A stretch of DNA of 64,000 bases, from NCBI GenBank assembly GCA_963677085.2, contig CAXXFH010000004.1, positions 1,984,001-2,048,000 of the forward strand, read 5' to 3'. The notes below the pieces were generated by a model. It made no database searches. It worked only from the letters and a program-made list of their open reading frames with translations, and was not told where the DNA came from. Shown here one piece after another: positions 53,764 through 61,965 of this stretch. The DNA comes from G963677085 sp963677085 (lineage in GTDB: Bacteria > Planctomycetota > Planctomycetia > Pirellulales > Thermoguttaceae). A program made the translations under genes and the position numbers. Position 1 is the stretch's first letter, and each line of letters starts with the position of its first letter.

Positions 53764-54309
53764 CTAGCCCCTCGCCTCTAACCCCTCTTCCACTAGCCGC
53801 TGCACACTGGGGTGGGTGCGTAGTTGCTTCAACGCCCGATGGACCAGCACGCGGACGTTGCCTTCGCTGTGGTCAATGATTTCGGCGATGCGGGCGTAGT
53901 TGAACCCTTCGGCCCAAAGGCTCACCGCCTCACGTTGGGCAGCAGGAAGCCGGTCAATCAGGCGTCGCAGGTGCTCGTAAAGGTCTTTCCGCTCGGCGAC
54001 TTCGTCCGGCCCCGTCGCCTGGCTTTCGGCAGTCGTCGCCTGCGTGGTCTCCAGCGACTCGGTCTGTTTCCGTTTGCGGAGCATGTCGACCGCCTTGTTA
54101 CGACAAACGGTAAATAGCCAGGGCCCTTCCCGGCCGTGCAGGCCCTCGGGCGACTGATCGCAAAGCCGCAATAGGGTGAACTGCACGACATCCCGGGCAG
54201 ACGCCTCGTCGCCCAACATCCTGCCCGCAAAGCGCAGCAACGGTGTCTCGTACTCATCGAGTACGTCAAGGATCCATTGCCGTCGGCTGTCGGGGGGTAT
54301 TTCGCTCAT
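53764..54309 (-). CDS. ECF-family RNA polymerase sigma factor
   Basis: A 181-residue sigma factor with region 2 (LLRFAGRMLGDEASARDVVQ and LRLCDQ, then PWLFTVCRNKAVDMLRKRK) and region 4 (LPAAQREAVSLWAEGFNYARIAEI with VRVLVHRALKQL). Regions 1 and 3 are absent, as in the ECF group. It precedes the anti-sigma/VWA gene on the same strand, the standard order for a sigma factor and its regulator. Target genes cannot be read from the window. Confidence 0.92.
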   Translation of the reverse strand: MSEIPPDSRRQWILDVLDEYETPLLRFAGRMLGDEASARDVVQFTLLRLCDQSPEGLHGREGPWLFTVCRNKAVDMLRKRKQTESLETTQATTAESQATGPDEVAERKDLYEHLRRLIDRLPAAQREAVSLWAEGFNYARIAEIIDHSEGNVRVLVHRALKQLRTHPSVQRLVEEGLEARG

Positions 54310-54481
54310 GCGACGTCCTTATCGTGTCCCCATCTACCTGAATAACGCCCCAGCGTACGGTTTGTTACAGAAAAAAACGAGCGGGGGGACGCCGGAGGGA
54401 AACCGCTTCGGACGGCACACTGCTTCAGACGGCACAAAGCAGAGGACTCTGTACGGCAAGAGGTCCGAACCAGAGATTGGG

Positions 54482-54565
54482 GGCTACTGGCTGCTTGCCA
54501 GCCAATGCCAAGCACGGGCATACAGGCCGCCCATGGCACCCACGTTGCCATGCTGAAGCATAGCC
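54482..54565. repeat. Family C element
   Basis: GGCTACTGGCTGCTTGCCAG, GCACGGGCATAC, GGCCGCCCATGGCACCC and TGCCATGCTGAAGCATAGCC. It lies in the gap between the glycosyltransferase and ECF sigma genes. TAGCCTA repeats follow to 54582. Confidence 0.75.
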
Positions 54566-54586
54566 TACATGCATAGCCTAGACGGC

Positions 54587-55750
54587 TTATGCAGCTCGGG
54601 CGGACGTGCCTCGGCTACGGGCGACTTCGTCGTAGAGGTTCACAATCTGGTCGACGTGGGCAGCCATCGTGTGGTTTAACGCCAAACGTCGCGCGGCCTC
54701 ACCCATTGGTCGACGGTGTGCCGCGTCCAACAACGGCTCCAGTCGCCAGAGCAGTTCGTCCACATTGGCCGGGTCGGCCAGCACGTGGCCTTCCGTGCCC
54801 TCGGTGAGCAGTTCGCCGGCACCGTTGAAGCGGCTAGTAATCACTGGCAGGCCGGCGGCCAATGCTTCGAGCACGACTAGCGAACAGTTGTCGAAGAACG
54901 TGGGATGTACATAGACGTCGGCCGCAGCGTACAACGGCACGGCGTCGTCGACCGCGCCAGTAAAGGTCACCCGATCGCCAAGCCGCAGCCGTCGGGCCCA
55001 GCGCACATAGCGCCGCGGCGGCTTTCCGCCGACCACCACCAAATGCACCGGCTCGCGACGCGCGGTCAATCGATCCATCGCCCGAAGCAGAGTCGACACG
55101 CCTTTGAGACGGAAGTTGTGGGCGACGACCAACAAGACGGTCGTCGCGTCGTCGACCCCCAGTTGCCGCCGCACGTCCGTACGATAGCGGCCACGGTGCT
55201 CGGGCGAAAACCGTTCGGTGTCGATGCCGTTGTAGATCAACCGAATCCGGCTCGGGTCGACACCATGGTACTCCTGGAAATGCCGGGCCGTCATCCGCGA
55301 CAAAGCAACCAGAAGGCGGCCGTCGTCGGCATACTGGCGCTCGACCAGTCGCTTCAGTTCCCGATGACGCGGCGTCGCAACGTCGCACGCCCGTTTCAGC
55401 GGCCGTAGCCAACTGGGCACGCTCAACAGCTTCTGCCGCTCGACGGCAATCGACGAACCACCGTGCGGCTGAAACAAATCACCGTACCAACCGGCGCCCA
55501 TGTCGTGGACCACATCCAACGCCAGCCAACGCAATCGGGCTTCGGCCGCCTCGGCAAATCCCAGACGCGAGGTCGCCTGTTCGACCGGATGGGTCACGAT
55601 CGGCAGCCGTCGGGCCTGGTCGGCAAACCGCCGGGCAACAACATGAACCTCATGGCCCCGAGAAACCAACTGCTCGGCCAACTGAAACGTCGCCTGCTCG
55701 GCACCGCCCCGCCGCGGATCGAATCGCTTGATGACCAGGCCAATACGCAT
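54587..55750 (-). CDS. Glycosyltransferase family 4 (GT-B), LPS core type
   Basis: The ATG at 55750 (MRIGLVIKRFDP) gives 387 residues; the longer open frame runs into repeats. The N-terminal part has RRGGAEQATFQLAEQL, the C-terminal part the GT4 motifs VLLVVAHNFRLKGVSTLL and HPTFFDNCSLVVLEALAAGLPV with the conserved acidic residue of the donor site. It resembles WaaG-like glucosyltransferases that extend the LPS core. It follows a GT9 gene on the same strand. Exact sugar unknown. Confidence 0.88.
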   Translation of the reverse strand: MRIGLVIKRFDPRRGGAEQATFQLAEQLVSRGHEVHVVARRFADQARRLPIVTHPVEQATSRLGFAEAAEARLRWLALDVVHDMGAGWYGDLFQPHGGSSIAVERQKLLSVPSWLRPLKRACDVATPRHRELKRLVERQYADDGRLLVALSRMTARHFQEYHGVDPSRIRLIYNGIDTERFSPEHRGRYRTDVRRQLGVDDATTVLLVVAHNFRLKGVSTLLRAMDRLTARREPVHLVVVGGKPPRRYVRWARRLRLGDRVTFTGAVDDAVPLYAAADVYVHPTFFDNCSLVVLEALAAGLPVITSRFNGAGELLTEGTEGHVLADPANVDELLWRLEPLLDAAHRRPMGEAARRLALNHTMAAHVDQIVNLYDEVARSRGTSARAA

Positions 55751-55845
55751 GAAAGGGGCTAGGGACTGGGGACTAGAGAATGTAAAGCCGCGATCAGTGG
55801 TCGCGGGAACCAGCACAAGATTTATGATTTGGGATTTGGGAGACG

Positions 55846-55872
55846 CGAGGCTTGGCCGCTTCAGCGGCCATG
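55846..55872. repeat. Dispersed hairpin family A copy (inverted)
   Basis: CGAGGCTTGGCCGCTTCAGC then GGCCATGG, the reverse orientation of the hdr copies. It is preceded by TTTATGATTTGGGATTTGGG, the inverse of the tract before hdrA. Confidence 0.8.
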
Positions 55873-55893
55873 GCCCCGACGCAAGACATCCGC

Positions 55894-56988
55894 TCACCCC
55901 AACGGCACATGCGAAGCCAACGTCTGAACGGGAACAAACGACGGCGCCGCAACCGTCTCCTCCAACAACCGCTCGACCGCCGCAAACACAGCGTCGACCG
56001 GCAATTTTTGCATACAACGGTGGTGTCCCAATGGGCACACGCGTTTGCGGCAACCGATGCACGGCAAATCGAGGATCAAGTTTTCCGCCCGCTGGGTGGG
56101 ATTCTCGCTAAACACGGGCAGAATTGGCCCGAAGACGGTTACCACCGGCTTGTCGAAGGCGGCCGCCATGTGGCGTGGGCCGCTGTCGGTCGAGACCATC
56201 AACCGCGTGCGACGAATACACGCCTTGGCCACCGCCAAACCCAACGGTTGATCGGCCAACGTGAACACCCGGCGCCGACCGGCCATACGAACGATCGACC
56301 GGGCAGTCTGACGTTCGTCCGGCCCACAGACAACCAACACGTCGTGGTCCAGCCCGTCGACGATTTGCTGGGCTAGCGCGGCGAAGTGTTCGGTAGGCCA
56401 AAGCTTGGCGGCCCCAAAAGCTCCGCTGGAGTTCAGGGCAATCACCCGACCGTCGTCCCGCAAGCCCAGGTTGTGCCAAACGCGCTCGGCGATATTCTCT
56501 TCGACGGCCGTGGTGGCCAATTCGAGCCGCGGCGACTCGGGCGGACATCCCAGAGCTTCGGCCAAGCCGAGATAGGTGTCCACTGTCGGCTGCGGCACCA
56601 AGTGGCGACCGCGCCGTTCGGGATAGAGTCGTGTGGTCAGCAACGGACCGCGCCCGTAGCGAACGTAGCCCACCCGCTCGCGCGCCCCGGCCAGGAAGGC
56701 CATCAGCCCGGTACGGAAGGAATTGGGGAAGAGCACGGCGACGTCGAACCGTGCTTGGCGCATCCGTCCGACGATCGCCCTCATGCGCACCTGGGCATCT
56801 TTCGCCCGGGGATCGAAGTACCATTGCTCATTGAGCCAAGGGGTGCCGCCGAGCGTTTCCGCCAGATAGGGCCGCATGATGCCCGTGATGTGGGCCTGGG
56901 AACCAAAGTGCTTGTGTAAGGCGCGCAGCGTGGGCGTGGCCATCACCAGATCGCCGAGCCAGTTGGGCAATAAAAGCGCGATTTTCAT
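55894..56988 (-). CDS. Glycosyltransferase family 9, heptosyltransferase (WaaF-like)
   Basis: A 364-residue GT-B enzyme starting MKIALLLPNWLGDLVMATPT, the hallmark start of ADP-heptose:LPS heptosyltransferase II. VAVLFPNSFRTGLMAFLAGA, SSGAFGAAKLWP and STDSGPRHMAAAFDKPVV (donor-binding) are further family motifs. The C-terminus has PCIGCRKRVCPLGHHRCM, a cysteine-rich piece found in many WaaF proteins. It would add heptose to the inner LPS core. With the GT4, GT2 and lpxK genes it points to a full LPS. Confidence 0.9.
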   Translation of the reverse strand: MKIALLLPNWLGDLVMATPTLRALHKHFGSQAHITGIMRPYLAETLGGTPWLNEQWYFDPRAKDAQVRMRAIVGRMRQARFDVAVLFPNSFRTGLMAFLAGARERVGYVRYGRGPLLTTRLYPERRGRHLVPQPTVDTYLGLAEALGCPPESPRLELATTAVEENIAERVWHNLGLRDDGRVIALNSSGAFGAAKLWPTEHFAALAQQIVDGLDHDVLVVCGPDERQTARSIVRMAGRRRVFTLADQPLGLAVAKACIRRTRLMVSTDSGPRHMAAAFDKPVVTVFGPILPVFSENPTQRAENLILDLPCIGCRKRVCPLGHHRCMQKLPVDAVFAAVERLLEETVAAPSFVPVQTLASHVPLG

Positions 56989-57459
56989 GCGGCGATGGCG
57001 GCCAACAAGCGACCGCGCCCTAGGAAAAAAGGACTTTTGGGACTACGCCCCCCATCCAGCGTGGGAACAAAGCCGGGGAAGAATACCCGGACGGGGGACT
57101 GCCGCCAAGAGCAATTCGGAGCAAAGCGGAAAGCGGAAGACGCTCCTGGTTCCCACGCTTTGCGTGGGAACCCACGTGCAGACGCTTCGCGTCGTACAAA
57201 ACCAGAGCGGCTGAAAGACTCCTGCCGTACTCGACGCAAAGCGTCCGATTGGGCGTTCCCACGTGAAACGTGGGAACGAGGGCAGCCAGGAGCGTCTTCC
57301 GCTTTCGGCCTTCGACTCTCCGCTTTCACCTTGACCCGGCCTTTTGCCACTCGGTATACTCCGCCGGCTCGTCGTGCCATGTCGTCGTACCATGCGCCAA
57401 CTGCGACCGGTAGACACCGTTTTCGTGCCGCTGGGCATCCCCATTGCGAGAGATTTCCG
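56989..57459. other. Repeat-rich gap between the divergent GT9 and GT2 genes
   Basis: About 470 bp. Two family B hairpins are present (57148-57172 and 57254-57278). Flanking words also repeat: GGAAGACGCTCCTGG (57135-57149) and its inverse CCAGGAGCGTCTTCC (57287-57301), and GACGCTTCGCGTCG. The frame of the GT2 gene is open through this region, but translation is expected to begin only at 57460. Confidence 0.75.
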
Positions 57460-58272
57460 ATGCGTCAAAAACTTACCGTTCTGATCCCGTGCAAGAACGA
57501 ACGGAAGAACATCCGGCCCTGTGTCGAGGCCGTTCGCCAACTGGCCGACGAGATCCTCGTGGCCGATTCCGGTTCGACCGATGGCACACTGGATATCATC
57601 CGTGATCTGGACGGATGCCGGCTCATCGAACGTGAGTACATCAACCACGCCGATTTCCTCAATTGGGCCATCCCCCACGCCGCGAACCATTGGGTGATGA
57701 TCGTCGACGCCGACGAACGGGTAACGCCCGAATTGGCCGGCGAGGTCCGCAAGATCATGGACAACCCGCCGGAGAACGTCGACGGCTATTGGGTTTCGTT
57801 CGTCTGCTTCTTCATGGGCCACCGGCTGAAGTGGTCGCGTTGGAACACCGACGCCATCCGGTTGATCCGCCGCGATAAATGCCGCAACAACGAATGTCGG
57901 GTACACCCAGAGTACATGGTCCCTCACGATCGCACGCGCAAGCTCCGCAACGGCCTGTTGCACTACAGCTTCTGGACCTACGACGAATACTTCCACAAGT
58001 ACCAAGACTACACGCGACGGATGGCGCTCGACCGCTGGGAACGGGGAAAACGCACCAGTTTCGGTGGACTGTTTTTCCGTCCTTTCCTGCGGTTCTTTTC
58101 GTTGTACTTCCTGAAGTTGGGTTTTCTCGACGGTCTGCCGGGCTTGCAGGTATGCATGCTCACGGCGTTCTACAACACGTACGTCAAACAGGCCCGACTC
58201 TGGGAATTCGAACACGCCATCCCCCAACCCGACCCGGAAGCCGAACGCGAGAACCAACGTTCTGCGGCGTGA
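57460..58272 (+). CDS. Glycosyltransferase family 2 (WaaE/KdtX-like)
   Basis: The ATG at 57460 (MRQKLTVLIPCKNE) is the natural start with GAGAG upstream, giving 270 residues; everything before it is repeat DNA. The GT-A motifs are VADSGSTDGTLDII and the DxD motif in VDADERVTPEL. FFMGHRLKWSRWNTDAIRL and the end of the protein fit the group that adds glucose to the LPS inner core. A hydrophobic segment near residue 200-225 may associate with the membrane. Confidence 0.87.
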   Translation: MRQKLTVLIPCKNERKNIRPCVEAVRQLADEILVADSGSTDGTLDIIRDLDGCRLIEREYINHADFLNWAIPHAANHWVMIVDADERVTPELAGEVRKIMDNPPENVDGYWVSFVCFFMGHRLKWSRWNTDAIRLIRRDKCRNNECRVHPEYMVPHDRTRKLRNGLLHYSFWTYDEYFHKYQDYTRRMALDRWERGKRTSFGGLFFRPFLRFFSLYFLKLGFLDGLPGLQVCMLTAFYNTYVKQARLWEFEHAIPQPDPEAERENQRSAA

Positions 58273-58318
58273 GGGTTGTATTAGTTGTTAGTGGACAGTG
58301 GGTAGCGACGGTGTCAAC

Positions 58319-58498
58319 TGGTTCCCAAGCTCCAGCTTGAGAACCCACTTCCCGGAAGCTCCGCTTCCAGGACGCCGGAGAGGATGATCCGTAGTCGTTG
58401 CCTCGTCCCACCTGAATGAACCCAATGTTGTCAAACGACGGCGGCGAAGCAGAGCTTCGCGAAAGTAAGTTCCGAAGCCGGAGCTTCGGAACTAGGAA
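58319..58498. repeat. Family D elements (GGTTCC-AAGCTCCAGCTT-GGGAACC type)
   Basis: Two elements: 58319-58371 (TGGTTCCCAAGCTCCAGCTT, then GGAAGCTCCGCTTCC) and 58446-58498 (GCGAAGCAGAGCTTCGC, then TTCCGAAGCCGGAGCTTCGG). Relatives are at 25531-25590, 60223-60252 and 62959-63005. Confidence 0.85.
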
Positions 58499-58561
58499 AC
58501 CTATTTCGGAACGCGACAGCGTTTCCTCCCTCCCCACCCCTAACTCCCAACCCCTTCCTCC

Positions 58562-59542
58562 ATGCCCAGCATTCCCCCGCTGATTTCCGGCGGCGTCATG
58601 CTCACGTATCGTTGCAGCAACGCCTGTCGGCATTGTCTGTACCGCTGTTCGCCGGGTCACGACGACCATTGGGCATCGCAGGAGCAAATCGACCGCACCT
58701 TCGCCGCATTGGCCAACGAGCCGCAGCTCTACGGCATTCATCTGGCCGGCGGCGAGGCCACGCTCCACTGGGATCGGCTGCTGTACGCCATCCGCTCGGC
58801 CCGACGCTACGGCGTCTCGCTCGACTATCTGGAAACGAACGCGTCGTGGTGCAAGGACGAAACCACCGCGTACGACGGCTTCCGCGAACTTCGCCACGCC
58901 GGCCTAAATGCCGTGTTGATCAGTGCGTCGCTGTTTCACAACGAGTTCACCCCGCTGGCGGTGACCAAGGCGGCGATTCGCGCGGCGTTAGACGTTTTTG
59001 GGCGCGGGGGAGTGATCGTTTGGACGCCCGAGGTGTTGCAGTTGATGTCCAGCGGCCTGGACGAAGACAAAACCCACACTTTGCCGCGCTCGTGCGAACT
59101 GCTGGGCCTCGATCAGCAACGGGGAGACATCTGGCGACTGCACAGCTATCTTACGCCTGGTGGTCGCGCGGCCGAGCAACTGGCCGACGGTCACCCCCGC
59201 CGCCCGGCCGAGTCGTTCGTCGGCGACACGTGCCGCAGCATGTTGCTTAACACAAGCCATTTCCATATCGACCCGCGGGGAAACCTTTTTACTGGCCATT
59301 GCCCGGGCATTTCGGTCGCCACGATCGACGATCTGCATCCGCGGTTCGACGATGACTCGGCGCCCGTCTGGTGTACGTTGTCCGACGAAGGCCCGGTCGG
59401 GTTATGGCAGCGTTTTGCCCCCGATTTCGTGCCCGACGGCGAAGGTTACATCAGCAAGTGCCACCTCTGCCTCGAGTTGCGCAAGCACCTTCGCCAGAAC
59501 GGCGACCACACGGAACTCCGCCCGGATGAGTTCTATCGCTGA
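58562..59542 (+). CDS. Radical SAM protein of unknown function
   Basis: A 326-residue protein. The radical SAM cluster motif CxxxCxxC is Cys18, Cys22, Cys25 (CSNACRHC). GIHLAGGEATLHWDRLL supplies the GGE motif for SAM binding. Near the C-terminus CHLC with CRS and GHCPG suggests extra cysteines for a second cluster (SPASM-like), though the pattern is incomplete. No peptide or other obvious substrate gene is beside it. It sits between LPS genes and an ACT-domain gene. Function not assigned. Confidence 0.82.
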   Translation: MPSIPPLISGGVMLTYRCSNACRHCLYRCSPGHDDHWASQEQIDRTFAALANEPQLYGIHLAGGEATLHWDRLLYAIRSARRYGVSLDYLETNASWCKDETTAYDGFRELRHAGLNAVLISASLFHNEFTPLAVTKAAIRAALDVFGRGGVIVWTPEVLQLMSSGLDEDKTHTLPRSCELLGLDQQRGDIWRLHSYLTPGGRAAEQLADGHPRRPAESFVGDTCRSMLLNTSHFHIDPRGNLFTGHCPGISVATIDDLHPRFDDDSAPVWCTLSDEGPVGLWQRFAPDFVPDGEGYISKCHLCLELRKHLRQNGDHTELRPDEFYR

Positions 59543-59585
59543 GTGGTGGATAGCGTTCGTCAATCTTCGCCCGACAACTCGGCGG

Positions 59586-59643
59586 CCATGGGCAGCTTGC
59601 CTGTCGCTGTTGCAGCAGCGGCGGGCAAGCCGCCACTGGCACC
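59586..59643. repeat. Inverted repeat (GGGCAGCTTGCC...GGGCAAGCCGCC, TGGCACCC)
   Basis: The imperfect arms resemble 18385-18444 and 61800-61876, forming a set of long hairpins built on GTGCCA...TGGCAC. It sits downstream of the radical SAM gene. Confidence 0.65.
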
Positions 59644-59774
59644 CACCGATCGAAGCTTCCGGAGCAAAAGCGGGCCCACCCCCCTTCCCGGGGCATAGCA
59701 CGCGCTTCATACAATTTGGTGGATGGTCCGCCGCAGGCTATTTCCGTACACAGGCTCAATCGGGGGGAGAAACC

Positions 59775-60191
59775 ATGTTCGAAGCCAAACAAGGCAAAGA
59801 GATCGTACTTACGGTCGAAAACCAGATCGGCATGCTATCCGATCTCTCGAAACTGTTGGCCGACAAGGGCGTCAGCATTCTGGCCGTCAGCGGCTACGTG
59901 GTCGACAACCAATGCGTTGTCCGCCTGATCACCGACGACAACTTGCGCACCAAAGACGCCCTGGTCGAACGGGGCTACACGCCAAAGGAAGAAGATGCGG
60001 TGTTGTTGGAGTTGCCGCACAAGCCGGGCATCCTGCGCCGCATCGCCGACGCCCTGGCGGAAGAACAAATCGACATCCGTCACCTTTACGCCACCGCGAT
60101 GCTCGAACACGACGAATGCCTGCTGGTTCTGCACACCAGCAACGACGCCCACGCCATCGTGGTGCTCAACCGCAGTCGGGTGGGCGTGTAA
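59775..60191 (+). CDS. Small protein with two ACT domains
   Basis: The ATG at 59775 follows GGGGGGAGA and gives 138 residues. Two ACT-type units are visible: residues 8-65 (IVLTVENQIGMLSDLSKLLAD) and 75-132 (LLELPHKPGILRRIADALAE, LVLHTSNDAHAIVVL). ACT domains bind amino acids or other small ligands and regulate partner enzymes. No enzyme gene is fused or adjacent, so the partner is unknown. A stand-alone double-ACT regulator is the best description. Confidence 0.85.
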   Translation: MFEAKQGKEIVLTVENQIGMLSDLSKLLADKGVSILAVSGYVVDNQCVVRLITDDNLRTKDALVERGYTPKEEDAVLLELPHKPGILRRIADALAEEQIDIRHLYATAMLEHDECLLVLHTSNDAHAIVVLNRSRVGV

Positions 60192-60222
60192 GAAAGCAGA
60201 CCAGCGGATTGGGTGCGTTCAA

Positions 60223-60252
60223 CTGGTTCCGAAGCTCCAGCTTGGGAACCAG
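60223..60252. repeat. Family D hairpin
   Basis: CTGGTTCCGAAGCTCCAG pairs with its near-complement CTTGGGAACCAG, 30 bp after the ACT-domain gene. Confidence 0.8.
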
Positions 60253-60295
60253 GAAACACGCCGAGCGATATTTCGTTTGAGTAACGCGTTACGCA

Positions 60296-60571
60296 TTACC
60301 AGCCACGCATCCATACGCCGAGCCACGAGGTGATCAAGGGACTCGTCACCGCGAAAACCAACAGCAGGCCGAACCCCAGAATCGTTGTCGCACCCCATGC
60401 TCGGATTTGGTCGCTTCGGGAGACGCCCTGAAGATAAAGGTCCTCGAAATAAGCAGCTACCGCGCAACGCCATCCGGTGCGAAGTCGTGTCCACAGAGGT
60501 CGAAGCTCGTTAACCTCCTGTGGGCTGGCGTAGGGGTTCAGTTGCTCTTGTTCGCGAGTCTCGGAAGGCAC
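60296..60571 (-). CDS. Small NPYASP-motif membrane protein
   Basis: A 91-residue protein starting at GTG (60571), with AAGGAG at good distance. The N-terminus contains NPYASPQ, a motif often seen near the start of small planctomycete membrane proteins. One clear hydrophobic helix lies at about 62-80 (TTILGFGLLLVFAVTSPLI). No function known. It is separated by 70 bp from lpxK, upstream on the same strand. Confidence 0.72.
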   Translation of the reverse strand: MPSETREQEQLNPYASPQEVNELRPLWTRLRTGWRCAVAAYFEDLYLQGVSRSDQIRAWGATTILGFGLLLVFAVTSPLITSWLGVWMRGW

Positions 60572-60640
60572 TTTTGTTACTCCTTCTCTTTGCTTCGTGC
60601 CCTTCGTGATCTTCGTGGTTGGCTCTTCAGCGTGAATAAT

Positions 60641-61720
60641 TCAAAGCAACTGCCCCAACCGCTGCTGCAACCCGTCTTGTCCGGCGAGGATGTCTAGCCC
60701 TATCCGCACCGCCCACAAGGGCGTTTTACCCAATCGGTTGACGCCCAGCTTCACCAAATCTTTGTGCGTGCAAACGACGGCCGCCAAATTCGACGACGGC
60801 GTAGCGGCGTGCAGCCGGGCGTCTTCGTCTTCAACCCATCGGGCGAGCGACTCCACGTCGGACCGGTCGTAGCGGTGATGGTCGGGAAACTCGCGGAAAG
60901 CGGCCATCTGGTAACCGCAGCTTTTGAGCGTGTGCCGGAAACCGGCCGGGTTGCCGATGCCGCAGAAAGCCGTGATCGGCCGGTCGGTCAACACGTCCAA
61001 CGGTTGCTCTTCGCCTTCGGCATTGCGCAACGCACACGCGGCATGCGAAAGCTCCATCGTGTGGGCGGTCGCATTGTACTGTCGCACACGACTCCACACG
61101 GCCGCACGCTGCGTCTCGTCGAGCATATCGGCCCGGCTCAGGGCGATGACGTCGGCCCGACACAATCCGGCCAGCGGCTCGCGCAGCGTTCCCCGCGGAA
61201 AGACGTGGCCGAAGCCGAACGGCTCCAAGGCGTCCAAGAGCACGATTTCCAAGTCACGGCCGATGCGACGATGCTGCATGGCATCGTCCAACAGGATCAA
61301 CTCACACTCCAACTCCTCGACCGCCACTCGGGCGGCGGCCACACGGTCAGGGTTTTGCAGATGCGGTACGTCGGGTAGCTTTTGCTCCAGTTCCAGGGCC
61401 TCGTCGTTCGACGCGCCCGCTTCGGCCCCATAGCCACGACTGATGATGACCACGCGGACGCCGCGTTGGCGAAACCATCGGGCAAGCCACTCGACCATGG
61501 GCGTCTTGCCCGTGCCGCCGACGGTAAGGTTCCCGACGCTAACGACCGGCACACCGGCACGATGCACCTCGGCCCGGGCCGTGTCGTAGCGACGGTTCCG
61601 CCAAGTGACGGCCGCCGTGTAGGGCACTTCGGCAACGCGCAACAACGCCCGCAAAATGGCCGCCGCCGGCCCGCGCCGCCGACCGCTAACGATTTCGCGA
61701 AATTGACCCGGATTGAGCAA
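60641..61720 (-). CDS. lpxK: Tetraacyldisaccharide 4'-kinase (lipid A biosynthesis)
   Basis: LpxK phosphorylates the 4' position of the lipid A precursor at the inner membrane. The 359-residue product has the P-loop GGTGKTPMVEWL (Gly68 onwards) after VPVVSVGNLTV, and ISRGYG, LLDDAMQHRR and FPRGTLREPL, all characteristic. FCGIGNPAGF is the C-terminal motif. The start is TTG at 61720 without a strong ribosome binding site. Its presence shows the organism makes lipid A, consistent with the GT genes upstream. Confidence 0.94.
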   Translation of the reverse strand: MLNPGQFREIVSGRRRGPAAAILRALLRVAEVPYTAAVTWRNRRYDTARAEVHRAGVPVVSVGNLTVGGTGKTPMVEWLARWFRQRGVRVVIISRGYGAEAGASNDEALELEQKLPDVPHLQNPDRVAAARVAVEELECELILLDDAMQHRRIGRDLEIVLLDALEPFGFGHVFPRGTLREPLAGLCRADVIALSRADMLDETQRAAVWSRVRQYNATAHTMELSHAACALRNAEGEEQPLDVLTDRPITAFCGIGNPAGFRHTLKSCGYQMAAFREFPDHHRYDRSDVESLARWVEDEDARLHAATPSSNLAAVVCTHKDLVKLGVNRLGKTPLWAVRIGLDILAGQDGLQQRLGQLL

Positions 61721-61799
61721 GACAGCGGCCAGGGATTTGGGGACAGGAGGCTATTGCTCTGTCCAGATTTGATTTAGGAGTTGAGACAACATACCGTGC

Positions 61800-61876
61800 G
61801 TGCCACTGCTGGCTTGTCCAGCAGTGATCGGAAGTGGTCGAAGGGTCTGCGCTGCTGGACAAGCCAGCAGTGGCAC
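61800..61876. repeat. Perfect 25-bp inverted repeat
   Basis: 61800-61824 is the exact reverse complement of 61852-61876 with a 27-base spacer; each arm also contains CTGCTGG/CCAGCAG self-complementarity. It lies between lpxK and the aldo/keto reductase gene. Confidence 0.95.
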
Positions 61877-61965
61877 CCAAGCAATCAACCGCACGATGTC
61901 CCCATTATGTCCCTGCAAGCCGCTCTTGCGAAGCGGGGGAGGACCGGATCGAGCTAAACTCGCCC

